Below the pieces are notes generated by a model that saw only the letters and a list, made by a program, of their open reading frames with translations, did no database searches and had not been told where the DNA came from. 60,000 nucleotides of DNA from Apostichopus japonicus (taxonomy: Eukaryota; Echinodermata; Holothuroidea; Aspidochirotida; Stichopodidae), in contig NC_092580.1 in the NCBI RefSeq assembly GCF_037975245.1, positions 25,218,501-25,278,500 of the forward strand. The letters run 5' to 3'. The number at the start of each line of letters is the position of its first letter. Position 1 is the first letter of the stretch. This document shows positions 13,001-26,463 of this stretch, piece after piece. Both the position numbers and the translations under genes were made by a program.

Positions 13001-16000
13001 ACCTTACGTTGTCTAAATGGTATATAAGAACAGACGTGAAAATGTATTCAAGAGGAAAAGAACAACCTATTTATCAGAAAAGACTGCCGTTTTACAACAA
13101 ACATTCTGAATGCCATTACAGCTGATATTGGTTAGTTCATAATCTGTCCGTCTGAGCCGCGTGTAGGACAATTTTATATCAGTAAGCTCAGGTGCATTTG
13201 CTAGATGGATATTAAAATTTCAATGAAACAGCAAAATATATATGACGATGTGTCTTGCCGAAATATGTTAACATATTCTCATTTATGTAACACGATACAC
13301 AAGTATGAGCAAATACAAATACTAATACAATTGTTCAGTAAACTACGTTATGTCTATTAAAGGATGTGTAGCTTACCACACTTTGTTTTAAGCAAACCCA
13401 TAATTCCTCGATGTACTCGTGTGTGGTAATCTGTGTGCAGATACAGAACAGGGAGCATTTGATTCTTTATTTCAATATGTTTAAAAGTTGATGGGTGATG
13501 AATTTATTGAAACTTTTAAAAGTGTTTTATTACCTTTGCTGTTGAAGAGTTCACTTACCACGCTTTTGCTGCATAGATTCTGTAGCCTCTTCAAAAAGGC
13601 AGGTTCATCCATCTACACGAATGAGATGAAAATGATAACATGTGTAAGTCGAATTACAAAGGACTAGCCACCGTATTTAACACAGCTGTAAACTGGAAAC
13701 CTACTGACTGACTGACAGACTAACTGATTCACTTATTGACTACCTCGCTGGTTGAATCACTCCCTCAATGATTGACTACCTCGCTGGTTGAATCACTCCC
13801 TCACTGAGTGACTCTTCACTGACTGACCTACTCACTGACTGAGCACAATTCTGAATGACTCACTGACTAACCGACAGACCGGCCGTCGGTGGGGAGCCTT
13901 GAGTGCGACAAGTCCTGAAATCGACATATGACGAATTACTTGCCATATGTCAGTTTATTGTGCACCCATTTGACATAATCATAATATGTCATTGGAAAAT
14001 TATGTAACCAGGCATTTCTAATCGCTCTTGATTGGAAGAAACTATTATATGTGCAAGCATTTTGTTAACGTATGGTAGTTTCTCGCACTCTCATTTGATG
14101 ACTTTGCCACATATCAACACATTACTGTCGTAATTGACAAACAAAATATGTGCAAGAAATCGTCATATGTTGAATTGTATACTCCAATGAGAATGTGAGA
14201 AACTGTAAGATGCCAATTTAATTCAACGAATGTCTATTTCTTGAATATATGAGTTTTCCCAATGTAGAGCGTAAAAATTAACAAAAAAACACACACACAT
14301 ACACATACCAACAGATCTACCCTATCTCTTACTGACGCAGTTGCATTTATATCCTATATGTCTATTAATACTCACAAACTCTTGCTGCAGAAAATCGCGT
14401 AATGTTGTTACCAGACAATCTTTTTGTATCTGAAAATGTCAAATATTCAAACTATCACGCTGTGCCAATGGCGGTTGCATGTGTAAAGCATGAGCGATTG
14501 CGCCCAATCGTAAGAAAAAAAAAATGATAGTGTATAAAGACCTATAACAATAACTTAAATCATCGCAATTTAACTAACAATTATAAAAACACCAGCTTAA
14601 GAATTGACTACAAGATCTGTCAATTCATGACAATTTCTGGCAATATTATGTAAACATATAAATGGGACGGTCTCGTCATCATGTCACTCTCATTAAAAGA
14701 ACATACATCCAGAAGTGAAGTACTGAAGTACTAGGTTGGTTTTATCATAAAATATAAATATACTTTTTGTTTCTGACTGACCAAATAGTAAATATGTTCA
14801 ATAATAGACACATTTATCGTCATAAAGTTTCATCAGGTGATAAAGTATGATGTACGTAGTGCCTTGAATTTATCGTGCCGAGTCTACTAGCTAAACAGAA
14901 ATCTCACCAATTTGTTTTCCAAACACATTTCCAGTGTATCCAAGTAGTCACCTGCCTTAATCTGTAAAAAAGTGAATGTTTTTGTTGCTAATGTACAAAT
15001 ACAAATACTCAATCAGAATAAGCAATCAAAATACACATTTATTTAATATCTAGACCTTCAAGTACAATGTAATATAAACAAATTAACAACAATAATACAA
15101 AGTATATATACCAAATGATCCGACACGAGTCCGTCCATTTCCTTGCAGAACCTATCCATTGATATCTGTAAAAAGATAAATCCAGTTCAACACTTATATA
15201 AGACATGAAAGGACGGCGATGAATTTATTTATTGCTTCTACTTGTTCCAAAGAGAACGTGTGACAATTTGCATTTGCAAAGAAGTCAGTAAAATATACTA
15301 ACCAGGTTTGTTTTGACGCAGTTACGATATTCTTCCATTAACTCATTCTTCGAAAGCTGTAAGAAAACACCATATATCTAACTTAATCAAATCGTATGTG
15401 CATGAGTATTTTACAATCAATTGGTGATATGAATTTGTTGTTATCCAGAATTATAAATATATGAACTTGCAATAACAAACATATTGGTTGTGTCTGGCAT
15501 TTTAATGTCAGCGTGGTTGCAAAACTGATTTAGGAAAAACATGCTTCCTTATAATTGATAAGTAATTTTTTTGTGTGATTCGTACCTTTTGGTTGCTTAG
15601 AAGATATTTCAACTGGTGGAAGAATCCTTCTTTCGTTATCTGTCAAAAAATAAAAAATAAAACTCAGCAGTGTTGTCGGGTGCCGACTGTGGATATCATT
15701 GTGTATAGTCAGACGTTTGGACGAATCACCTCGGTACACGGCCATTATTTCCCTCTAACAGTCATATAGTTGTATTCTTTCTTCACTTTGCTTCATTGTA
15801 AAAAGAAGTTGACAAATGTCTATATTATTTGGTTCACATGGCAAAATTCATGACATTAAATCACAATTTAGTGATATAAACTGAAACTGAATGATTTGGT
15901 GTGATTGCATTGTTATGTAATATGGATCATATTGGAATCTGATGCCAACTTACCAAACCTGCTTTGACTAATTTATGAAAAAAATCCATAAGCTTCTCTC

Positions 16001-19000
16001 GTGACATCTGTTGAAAAAAATAATTTGTATCGAAGAGATTTGTGTTATTTGAAAAGTTCGAAAAAGAAAATATAATAAAAAATATGATAGAGAGGAATAT
16101 AGGCTATGTTTATTTTCCAAAAGGAATAAAACCATAAAAGAAAATGATAAGTTTAAGAAATAGTTTAGATATCGGAAGAATTTTGTAGAAAAGATGTAGT
16201 TCAGTTCTTGTTCTAGATTGGGTTCTTAGATTCACAGATTTGATATTTCGTGTTATGTTTTTTGTCTTATTGTCATACGCTATTATCCATTTAATAGTCT
16301 ACCCGTTTGTATCACTGGTATCATTAGTTAACTACTTTGTAGCAAGCAAAATAGGTGAATTGCTCACATATAAAGAATACATGTGATCACATCTCTTCAA
16401 TTACATGCAAAATATTAGTTTTCCTTACATACATCTGAAGATTAAAATCTTTGTCATTATATTTGTTTTGTCATTGCAGATATATTTGAACCAAGGTTTG
16501 TAACAAAATATTAAACTGAATTGACTGATTATGATTTTGTTTGTATATTTCACCTGTTTAGATGTGAAAAGCGAGGTTAGTTCTCCCAGGAAGGCATCCT
16601 CTTGTATCTGAAAGATGATCGAATAGATCATGTAAGTTTCATTCAAACGTATAGTTTTTATCGGATGGTAAAGCATTTCCAGCCAGTCTTTTTTTTCTCG
16701 AAATATCAGGAAAGAATGACTTCATTTGACAAATAAATGTAATTGAAAAGCAGCTGATTTTGGGTCCGAATTGAATAGAAAATACAAATATATGAGACTG
16801 ACCACAGCACGTCATACAATAGTTCCTACAACTTACCAGTTTGTTTTTGAAACAGTTTTGCAATTGGTCAAGCAGATTTTCAAGTTGAAGCTACATAAAG
16901 AGAAACCGAAAAGTTTATATTATTATATTAGTTTATATAAATGCGTCATAAGCATCTCAAAGATTTAAACTGTTTGCTAACCTTCTATACTTACCAGACG
17001 TTTTTCTAATAAATTATTCAGCTTTTTACAAAACTGTTCTTCGGAAATCTGTCGGAGGCAAACAAAATACTAACTTAGCACTGATGAAAGATAGATCACA
17101 TGTCTCCTTAGTCATCGATATCCTCTCCCATAATATATAGTGAGAGGGATTGCTTCCATGGCAATAAAGTGTATCCTGTTTAAAAGCTTGAGAGTCGACA
17201 AATTAACAGAGCTACAATTGTGAGGACAAATGCTAATGCTTTAGTGTTCGAATGTTTTCATGGTATTCTGAGTTGAATTTGTTCTGGCTAACAATCATCT
17301 TGATGATACTTTATGAGCCGTTGAATCTTAGATGCTGTTATTTTGCCATTTTTAAACAAATATTCGACTTTGGATGATTACTTAAATGGGATTAACAAGT
17401 ATGTAATAATATCATAATAATAAGGACAAACAATCACCAATTTCTCTTTCACGCAATTTTCCAGCTGGCCAGTAAACTCTGCAATTGTGTACTGTGGAGC
17501 AACAGACGCATAGAATCATTTGTTATACAAGTATATTTTCTTTTGTTGTTGAAAAAAATTACCATTAAAAGAAATTGATGTCAACTTAGAAGTAAAACAT
17601 TCGCATAAATATTGTCGAAGAAACAAGTTTTTACCTTCTTTTCATCATGTAATTTGTCCAACTGAGCGAAGAAGGTTGTTTCAGATATCTGCAATAAATA
17701 TAAGAACAGCGAAAACTTCGGAACTTATTTATAAAGCAAGAATAGAAAAACGAAGCACTAAACTTAGATTTAAGAAGAAAACTGCTCATACAGGCACATA
17801 AAATGAGTAACAAAATCACAGGAAATTTATTAACACTTTCTTCAGTCGCGCAGAAATGTCATATCTAAATCTTAAAGATGCAAACCTCCTCAAACAGGGC
17901 ATGGAGTAAGGTCTATTCTTATTCCGAGTGGGTGCATTTGCATATGTTTTGCTGCAGCATCTTACATTAAAAAAAAAAAAAAAAACACCTACCGATTTCT
18001 CTTTCAAACAGTTCTTCACTTCATTGACAAACTCGTCTCTTGTGATCTAGTGCCAATATACATACACGACATGAATATGCATATATACTTAAGAACGGAG
18101 CAATGTGCAAACAAATTAAATAATTATAATAATAAAAAAGAGTAATATTAACCCTCGGAAGATTGTCATATCAGCAAGTGAACACAATAAACAAATACAT
18201 ATTTCTTCTAAGTATATTAAAACTTAATGAACTAACGCGACAAGCAATATTTGATTTATATGAGCATTTAATAAAAATAAGAAATAATATATTTCGATAT
18301 TATGCATGGTAACACAGCTTTAGTCACATGGTTATCTTGCTGATTTATACCTTGCCTGTCTTGAAGAGGTCGTTTATTCTTGTCAAGAAAACAGCCTCAT
18401 TGACCTATAAAGATATTAAAAATAGAAGGGGGTTGTGTAATTGCGTTAGACCCGTTAGAGGGTCTACCACAAAGTATATTGTCTAGTGCAACAACATCAA
18501 AACTTCATATTATAAAGGTGAATAAAGTTAAAGCATTAATACATGCATTTGGTTAACACTGAGCTATCCAGCCCTTATTTGGTGGCACTCTGGGCTTGTA
18601 ACCCAGTGGTCACTGGTTCAAATCGCATTCTAGCCATTGATTTCTTTGCTCTTTTCCATTGTTTTTAATTTTCCCGTCAGTTTATCTTTTGTTCATTTAA
18701 TTGTATGTCTTTTATTTTGTTAGCTTTAACTTTACTATACTCACCGACTTATCTCGTAGACAATCCCGTAGCGTCGATATTATGAATTTGTCGTCGATCT
18801 ATAATGCAAATTCGGCCTCAACTGTTAGTAATGCCACGAAAATTATCCTTTCACTGAACTATAATTTCTTAGAGCGTTCAACACTATACGTTTTTAAACT
18901 TATACGTGAGTAATTATTTCTAAAAGAAATAATAATACTCGCAGCTTAAAATTCCGTACAGCGAAACTCAAGTTTTATTATCGGCAGATAATGTCTGACG

Positions 19001-22000
19001 ATGTTACTATTCTGTCTTAATTTCAGTAATACTTACTAAATTCCTTTCCAAGGCAATTTTGAGTGTGTCCAAGTAGTCCCCAGTTTCAATCTATCAAAGA
19101 ATATGTAGTAAAGTTTAAAAAACAAACCATGGTTTTCAAGGAACGTTCAGATATGACATTTCGTATGATCTGAATGTATTGATGACATTTCATATTTGGT
19201 TCATGCTTACAATACCCTTTCTTCATTGATATAAGGTGATTTGAAAAAGGTATACCTTTTTATCTTTCAGTAGCATGCGTAGTTGCTCACAAAAAACATT
19301 CAGAGATATCTACAAAAATGAATGAAAATGCGGAAGTTAGAACGATTGAGTCAAAATTGGATATGGCAATAAAACGTTATAATAGATAAGAAAAGTAAAA
19401 AACGGAGGTAAAGAGCACAAAGAGTATTGGCTACAAATATTATGGTAAAATGAAAGGTTTGCGTCTAAGCGATTTCGAAAACTTTTGAAAAATTATATTC
19501 TAATTACTTTTGTATAAATAAATGAGATAAATGTTGCAAGGATTGAGATCTCACCAGCTTTGCTGCTAGGCATATCAGATACTCTTCCATCAGTTCATGT
19601 TTGGCAAGCTAATAGGTAGAAACAAAAAGCAAACTAAATGTGAGAGATCGTTCGAAAAGACAGCACTGCATATACAATTATGACTTACGATTATCATTTA
19701 TCCTTTTACAAAAATACGTATGATTATAAAATGGTTCGTCATAGCTAACATTAAAAAACATAAATAAACTATTTATAAAAGTTAGAAAACAGACATTTAA
19801 AATGTTAATGTGTATATGTTTGAAAGTTATTTATAGTCCAATAAATTGTCTGTAATAAAGCTTAAAAGCACACAGTATAATTTTGCATAATATTTCAGCT
19901 TATATTTTCGAATGATTTGATTGAGTAACGCTCTGTCTACCTTGTCACCAATGAACAAGCTGCTAACATGACGTAAAAATGACTCTTCTCTGAGCTGTAA
20001 CGAGAATGAAAACATCATCAGAACAATTATGACATTATTTTAAATATGAAGACAATCTACAAACCTGCCATGTGCATTTTGGTAATCTCTGATACAAGTA
20101 ACCATTAATTTCGCCTCATTCAAACATTTAGAAAAAGCCTCGTGGCAAAATATGATATGGACATTAACATGAGAAACTCTGTTACGAAACAAGATTATCA
20201 TCGACCTACTGACAGTAAAGAAGAACGAAGCTGTTTGTCGTTCACCATGTACATTCCCACATGTTTTGTGTATGAAAATTCAAAATGCAAAAACGTGCAA
20301 GTATGCATCCCGGGTATTGCTACTACAAGTAAACTTCCACTATAATTTCAAGAATGGTCGAAACAGATATCCAGAGAGATAAAGACATATGGACAAGTTA
20401 AGAGCACTGGCAAAATCAGCGAAGGGGACGTACAAAAACTTGCAAGCTTGAAAATACGAAGTTTACAAATTTTGCTACTATTTTATTTAACTTACAGACT
20501 TTTTGCCGACGCACTCATGAAGTTTTTCCATTAGGTCATTAGTATCCATCTGCAACAAAGTAAGTTCCTGATTAATTAAAATGTAAGATTAAGGATTGTA
20601 GACCAAGAAAAAGAGGAACTGTATTCCAAAGAAGTCTTAAAATACGTGTCCTTGAAAGAGAAAAATACTTAATACGTATAAGCAATCACAATTGTGTCAG
20701 ATTTTAAATATAGTAACAATGTTAAGTTACCTTTTTATTTACAAAGAGATTGGTTAACTGGTTGAGGAACATATCTTCTGAGATCTGTGAATGAATTTGA
20801 GGTTGATATGTGATATGACGTAACTCTAGTTTTTTTTGGAAAGAGATCATCACAAAAGCGCTTTAGACAGACTCCGAAGGGCATCACTTGGGACAAGTAC
20901 CTTTGATTCAAAGAAGCAACAGAAAAATCACCACGTAACCTTTCTGTGCATTATGTGTCATAATGCTATTTTTTTTTAGCAAAAGGGCTCTTCTATGATT
21001 ACAGTTTTCGTCATTAATATTAGGTCACTTTTTCATAAACAATATGGAAAAGGTGAATTTTCATTTACACAAATAGACACAAAGTTGACAAAAAGGGAAC
21101 CTTATTTTTAAATTACTCCGAGAGCATAAACCCTTCACGAAGTACACAAAGTAGGATGGTGACTTCGAAGTTCGCCCACTTAAGACTTAAAACACCCCAA
21201 AACTAAATCTTCTGGTATAAATCATTTGAAAATATACTTCATATGGTGGGAGAATTTTGTTATAGTACGATACACGGCCAAACTTTCTTTCCTGCAAACT
21301 GTTTTCACGTTGTTTTCCAAGAAGATTCTTCGTGATTGTGGAACTGGTATTTCTTGCTAGAGTATTGCGAAGTTCGGCCACGCAACCCACAGTGTGGCGC
21401 TGGTAAAAATTGGTGGCGCTGTTGCTCTTTCAGTAATTATAACAGACTTCATAGATCTTCGTCATTTTATTGACAAATATGTAAGTAATTTCTTGCACAC
21501 GGGTCATTTTGGAGAGAAAATAACTGTAGCTTCGTACTTTTTGGTGAAATTTGGCTCTTCCTGTAGGTTTTCATGGTGAAAATCGTGTATTTCTTAGGGT
21601 GCCCGAACTTCGCAGTATGGCGAACTTCGCAATACTGACTATACTATATTGAGAAATGGTTAAAAACTTATAATGCTTACTTTTATTGCTCATTTTTGCA
21701 CAACCACTCACCCATTTCTTCTCTAAGCAAACTTGTAGTTGTTCGACTATTTTCGGCTGGTCAATCTGTGTGGGCGATGGTAGTTAGAAGAATGTGGTGA
21801 ATAATGATTAACTGGAAGACAACCTGCATTTAATTTTCATCTTATGTATAGGCAAAATTCCAAAATCGGATACTAAAAAAGTTAACAACCACATAAGACC
21901 ACCCATTGAATACACACCTTTCCTTGTTTGAACAAATAGCTTAAGTTTTCACAAAACTCCTCTTGACTTATCTGAAAGAGAAACAAAAGAGCAAAGTAAT

Positions 22001-25000
22001 AGAGACCGTTACAGTTATAATACATAATGGGTTATAAATTTAACAAACATAAGTAAGGCCATTGTTTGCAGTTATTTTACTATTCCGTATTTAGTGAAAG
22101 CGTGAAGGCATAATAGTTAGCATTACTTCGCATAACCCAATCACATACTTGGGCTTCATCTTTTGCTAGTTTATGTACTGCTTTTTTAGTATATTAGAGA
22201 AAAACGGGGTTAAGCTTGCTTTATTCTTTAGCTGTATTCAAAATGGCCACTTTCAATTTAGGATTTCAAATGTATCTACGAATATAACGTCGCTTTTCAG
22301 TTTAAGACATATTTTAGGTCATAACATATTATTATTATTATAAAATTTTCTAAATGAAAACACTGCAATGTTCTCACCAACTTCTTTTCTAAGGTATTCT
22401 TCATTTCGAAAGTTAGTCCTTCGATGTTAAGCTGTTGGGTGAAAAAAACAGTAGATGGATGTTGTCTTGTTGTTTGGAAGAATAGGAAAGAAGTTATTAG
22501 GAGAGAAAAAATATCAAAATATATGAATGGAAATATTACTTGACAAAATATTTACCTTCCCTGATTCGGAGACTTTACGTAATTCCTTTAGGAAGAGTGT
22601 TTGGTTGATCTGTGAAACAAATGCACAATTTGATATTCGTTGAACATTTTATATGTAACTGTTAACGATTATACAACCTGTGTTCGTGCCTTTGATATTA
22701 CAAAATAGTACATATTTATATAATGAAGAAACAATATCTCAAACGATTAAAGTAAATGGCTAAATGGCTATATTAAGGCATACTGAAAATAGACGTTAAG
22801 CACAGACACGTATTCATGCAAACTTACAAGGCCTTGTTTGAGGCAGCTCCTCATTTCATTGATATACCCCGTCACATCAAGCTTTTGAAGAAATAAAGAA
22901 ATAAGAAGAGAACACTTTTAGATTTTCGAATACCCTAGGTAGTTTCAAACACATTCATAAGCAGCCTATAGTTTTGAATTATTGATAAAAGTCGCAAATA
23001 TATATATCATGATGTTACAAAACATCATATATATGGACATATATAATTTCATTGATATACCCCGCCTCAACAAGCTTTTGAAGGATTAAAGATATTAGAA
23101 GAGATACATTTGTAGATTGTTGAAAACTCTAGCTAGTTTCAAACACATTCATAAGCAGCAGATAAATTTGAGTTATTTAAAAAGGTCGCAAAAACTAATA
23201 TGCCTACTATTCAAATCCTTTCTTGCGGGCCGCACATTGATAAATATTTATAGCATAATATTTTAGACATGTCTGTTGTATTATATTTTGCACTCTCATA
23301 TCAATTGCATTGTTGTCATATCGAATTTGTCTGCGTCTTTTAAAAGGTGAGACATACGTCCTGATTATAAAGATATTAAAATAATACGTTGCTCATATGC
23401 GTTTTACTTGAGTATTTCATAAACCAAAAATGACTCCGTTTTATTGTAGAGAGTATAGGTCCGGGTGTACATAACATTTTGTGTCGATTGAACAAAACGA
23501 TATTATTTGGGAGGAATGCCAATATCATTTAAGCAAATCATAAAAAAAGAGAAAAAAAGACATAAAGTAAAAGTAGGAAGAACAAAGAGACAAGCATCTC
23601 ACCGTATAGCTAATGAATTATAGTCAACTTATTGCAATTGATGACACAAACAACTTTATACTACAAGAGACCAATGGAGGAAATAATAAAGGATCATATT
23701 CTTTCAAAATACCTCCGAAGTTTTCACGACGTCAAAAAGCTGTTCCGCAAACAATTCTGGCTTAAGCTGTTGAGATATAATTTAGGAATCCAGTTAACAG
23801 CTACGTACAAATCGTCCTGTATTTATATCATTGTAAGAAAAATTGTAAGGACATTTGTTATACTAACAATTACCAACCGTTGATGAAAGACATGTAAACA
23901 TATATTGTTTTTATTACAACTCCCTTCTTAGATTGTAAGATATAATAGTATGAGAGGTTGTGAAAACGTGGAACGTCCCTGAGGAAATCAAAGAAATAAT
24001 CTACTTACCACTCTGTTTTCTAGGTCACTGTGTATCGTTGATAAGAAAAACTGGATGTCTATCTGCAGAGAAAACAATATACCTTTTTTTATATATAACG
24101 CTTGATTTACACATTACCATTACGTTGAAACAACTCGTTCATCACATAAATGAACAGAAAGAAATTGTTTGAACTAAACTCGCATATAAGAATATAGTGC
24201 AATATATAATCATCAAATTAGCCTACCTTTAAAACCATGTAACAATTAAGAGTAGCGTAGAAATACATCGTAAACTAGTTAAGAAAGAGAGGCTTACCAA
24301 TTTTTCCTTTAAGCATCGTTTAAAACCTTCAACGAAGTCTTTTATTTGAAGCTGTGATTAAAGGGCAGAAGTCGACATAAGTAAGGTGATTAGTAGGTAT
24401 TTGAAATTATGCAGCAACTTATCTAGCAATGGCAATATGCAACAAACTTGATTCCAATTGACTCTATTCACATAGGAGGATGTAACACACTTACCTCTTT
24501 AGTTTCAAGGAGTTTATGAAGTTGCTCTGTGAAAGCCTTCGTGGTGATCTGTGCAAGGAGTGTGGGTAAACTTTAATAACATTTCGATATATTCACGATT
24601 GGTCTAGAGACCAAGTGGGGTTAGGATATATCCCCAAAAGAAATCATATCATTTTAAATAATAAATTATCTGAAATTATATCATTAGTTCTCCAAACACT
24701 CACCAATTGCAGCACGATATGACTCCAACCATTAATATGTATTTATTTTAGAAACGAACAAACAATGAAAAGGTCTTATACTCACAAGATTCTCTCTAAG
24801 GCATGCTTCATGCTCTTTTAGCAAATCTTTCTTTGACAACTGTTACAAAAACAACACGTGTTTGAATAAAGGGTTAAATCTTACTTTCGAAGAACCACAT
24901 ACTGTTTTATCTTGCCAGTGTAAAGAGATAATCACAAGTGAAGTAAGTATGATTAATACTAATTTTAATAAAGAACACTACATTGCGTTATATTTACTTG

Positions 25001-26407
25001 TCTACTGATTGTTCTGATACAATTATAGTAAAGAATACACTCAGTACACATTAGTTACATTAGATTCCGCAGAACGATACAATTATATCCAGTTATGGGG
25101 TAATTAGTTAATTCTAAATATGGCTTACTAAATATCACCTGTTTTCTTTTTACCAAGGGAATTTTAGAACAATACATAAATACATAAATACCTTTACTAT
25201 CGATACTAATTGACTGAAGAATCCGATATCATTCACCTGTTAAAAAAAGGTTATGAATATTTTGAAGGGGAGACCTTAATAACCTTAATAAGTGCAAGTT
25301 TTCAATAGTAACCATACGATTTCACTCAAGATCATTAAACCGCTATGATAGAAAGAAATTTTAAAAAGGTAGTAACTATAATTTCCATGATTGTCCAAAG
25401 AATTTCTGGAGAAATAAACATATTATTGCTATGGTGGTGTATTGATGCAACCAATGTCAACGTTTAACCTAACATGAAGATAAGGTAAAGACAATGCCAA
25501 CGAAACGGCTTTCGTATATCATTGAAGACAATGGTCGTTTTTCAATGTTTTACTATTATTCAGCTTCTATGTTTAAACATTAACTGTATATTTTGCATAG
25601 CCGATCTATTGCCATCGATATTTAACAAAGGTCCTCATTACATTGTTGAATCAATGTAGACCTACAGCTGCACGGAAAACCTTGTCAGCTGTAGGTGAGA
25701 ACGGATACAGATGCCTTCACATTTGTTACTGGTATCCTTACGTAAGAATATGATACGCATTTGCCGTAACAATGAACATTTACTTATTTAATGACTGAAA
25801 TGTAATATATACTGTACTTGAATTGTTAAGTAACATACATTTGCTGGAAGTTGCGATAGCATAGGCCTAAGTAAGATTAAACGTTTAGTCATAACATTTT
25901 AAACCAGCTGTCTTGGGATACGTAACTTAACATTAAACTTACCAATTTTTCTTTGAAACAAGTTTTCAATTCGGAAGCGACTTCTTCGTACTTCAACTGT
26001 CAATACAATATTAAGACGCAAGGGTTAATGTCATATTGATTATACGTTGGAAAGAGTCATTTATTCTACAAATACGTATAAATCTAATAAGAAATAAAGT
26101 AAATGACATATGCAACAAAAATCTAAATTCCATAGACAAGTCAAAAGTTGCTTAATATAAACTAAGTAATGAATTACAGATTGCTCACAGTGCCTTCTCA
26201 CCTTATTTGTTTTCAAAAGATTGAGTAAATGCCTAAGAAATCCTTCTGTAGTCATCTAAAATAAAATAAAATCGTAAGCATCAATAAAGTTCTTTATTTA
26301 TCAGTGTGACATTGTTGTCGTCACTTTTGTAAATGGAATGCAAATATTTGTGGAATTAACTTCCTACTAGAGTGCTTCAAAATTTCAAGTATAAGCGTTT
26401 TAGGTGC

Positions 26408-26463
<56 letters not shown>

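Noticed and set aside
18591-18635. Functional tRNA-Thr gene
   Set aside because: The anticodon-like stem and B box are present, but a proper acceptor stem is not. A SINE head is more likely.
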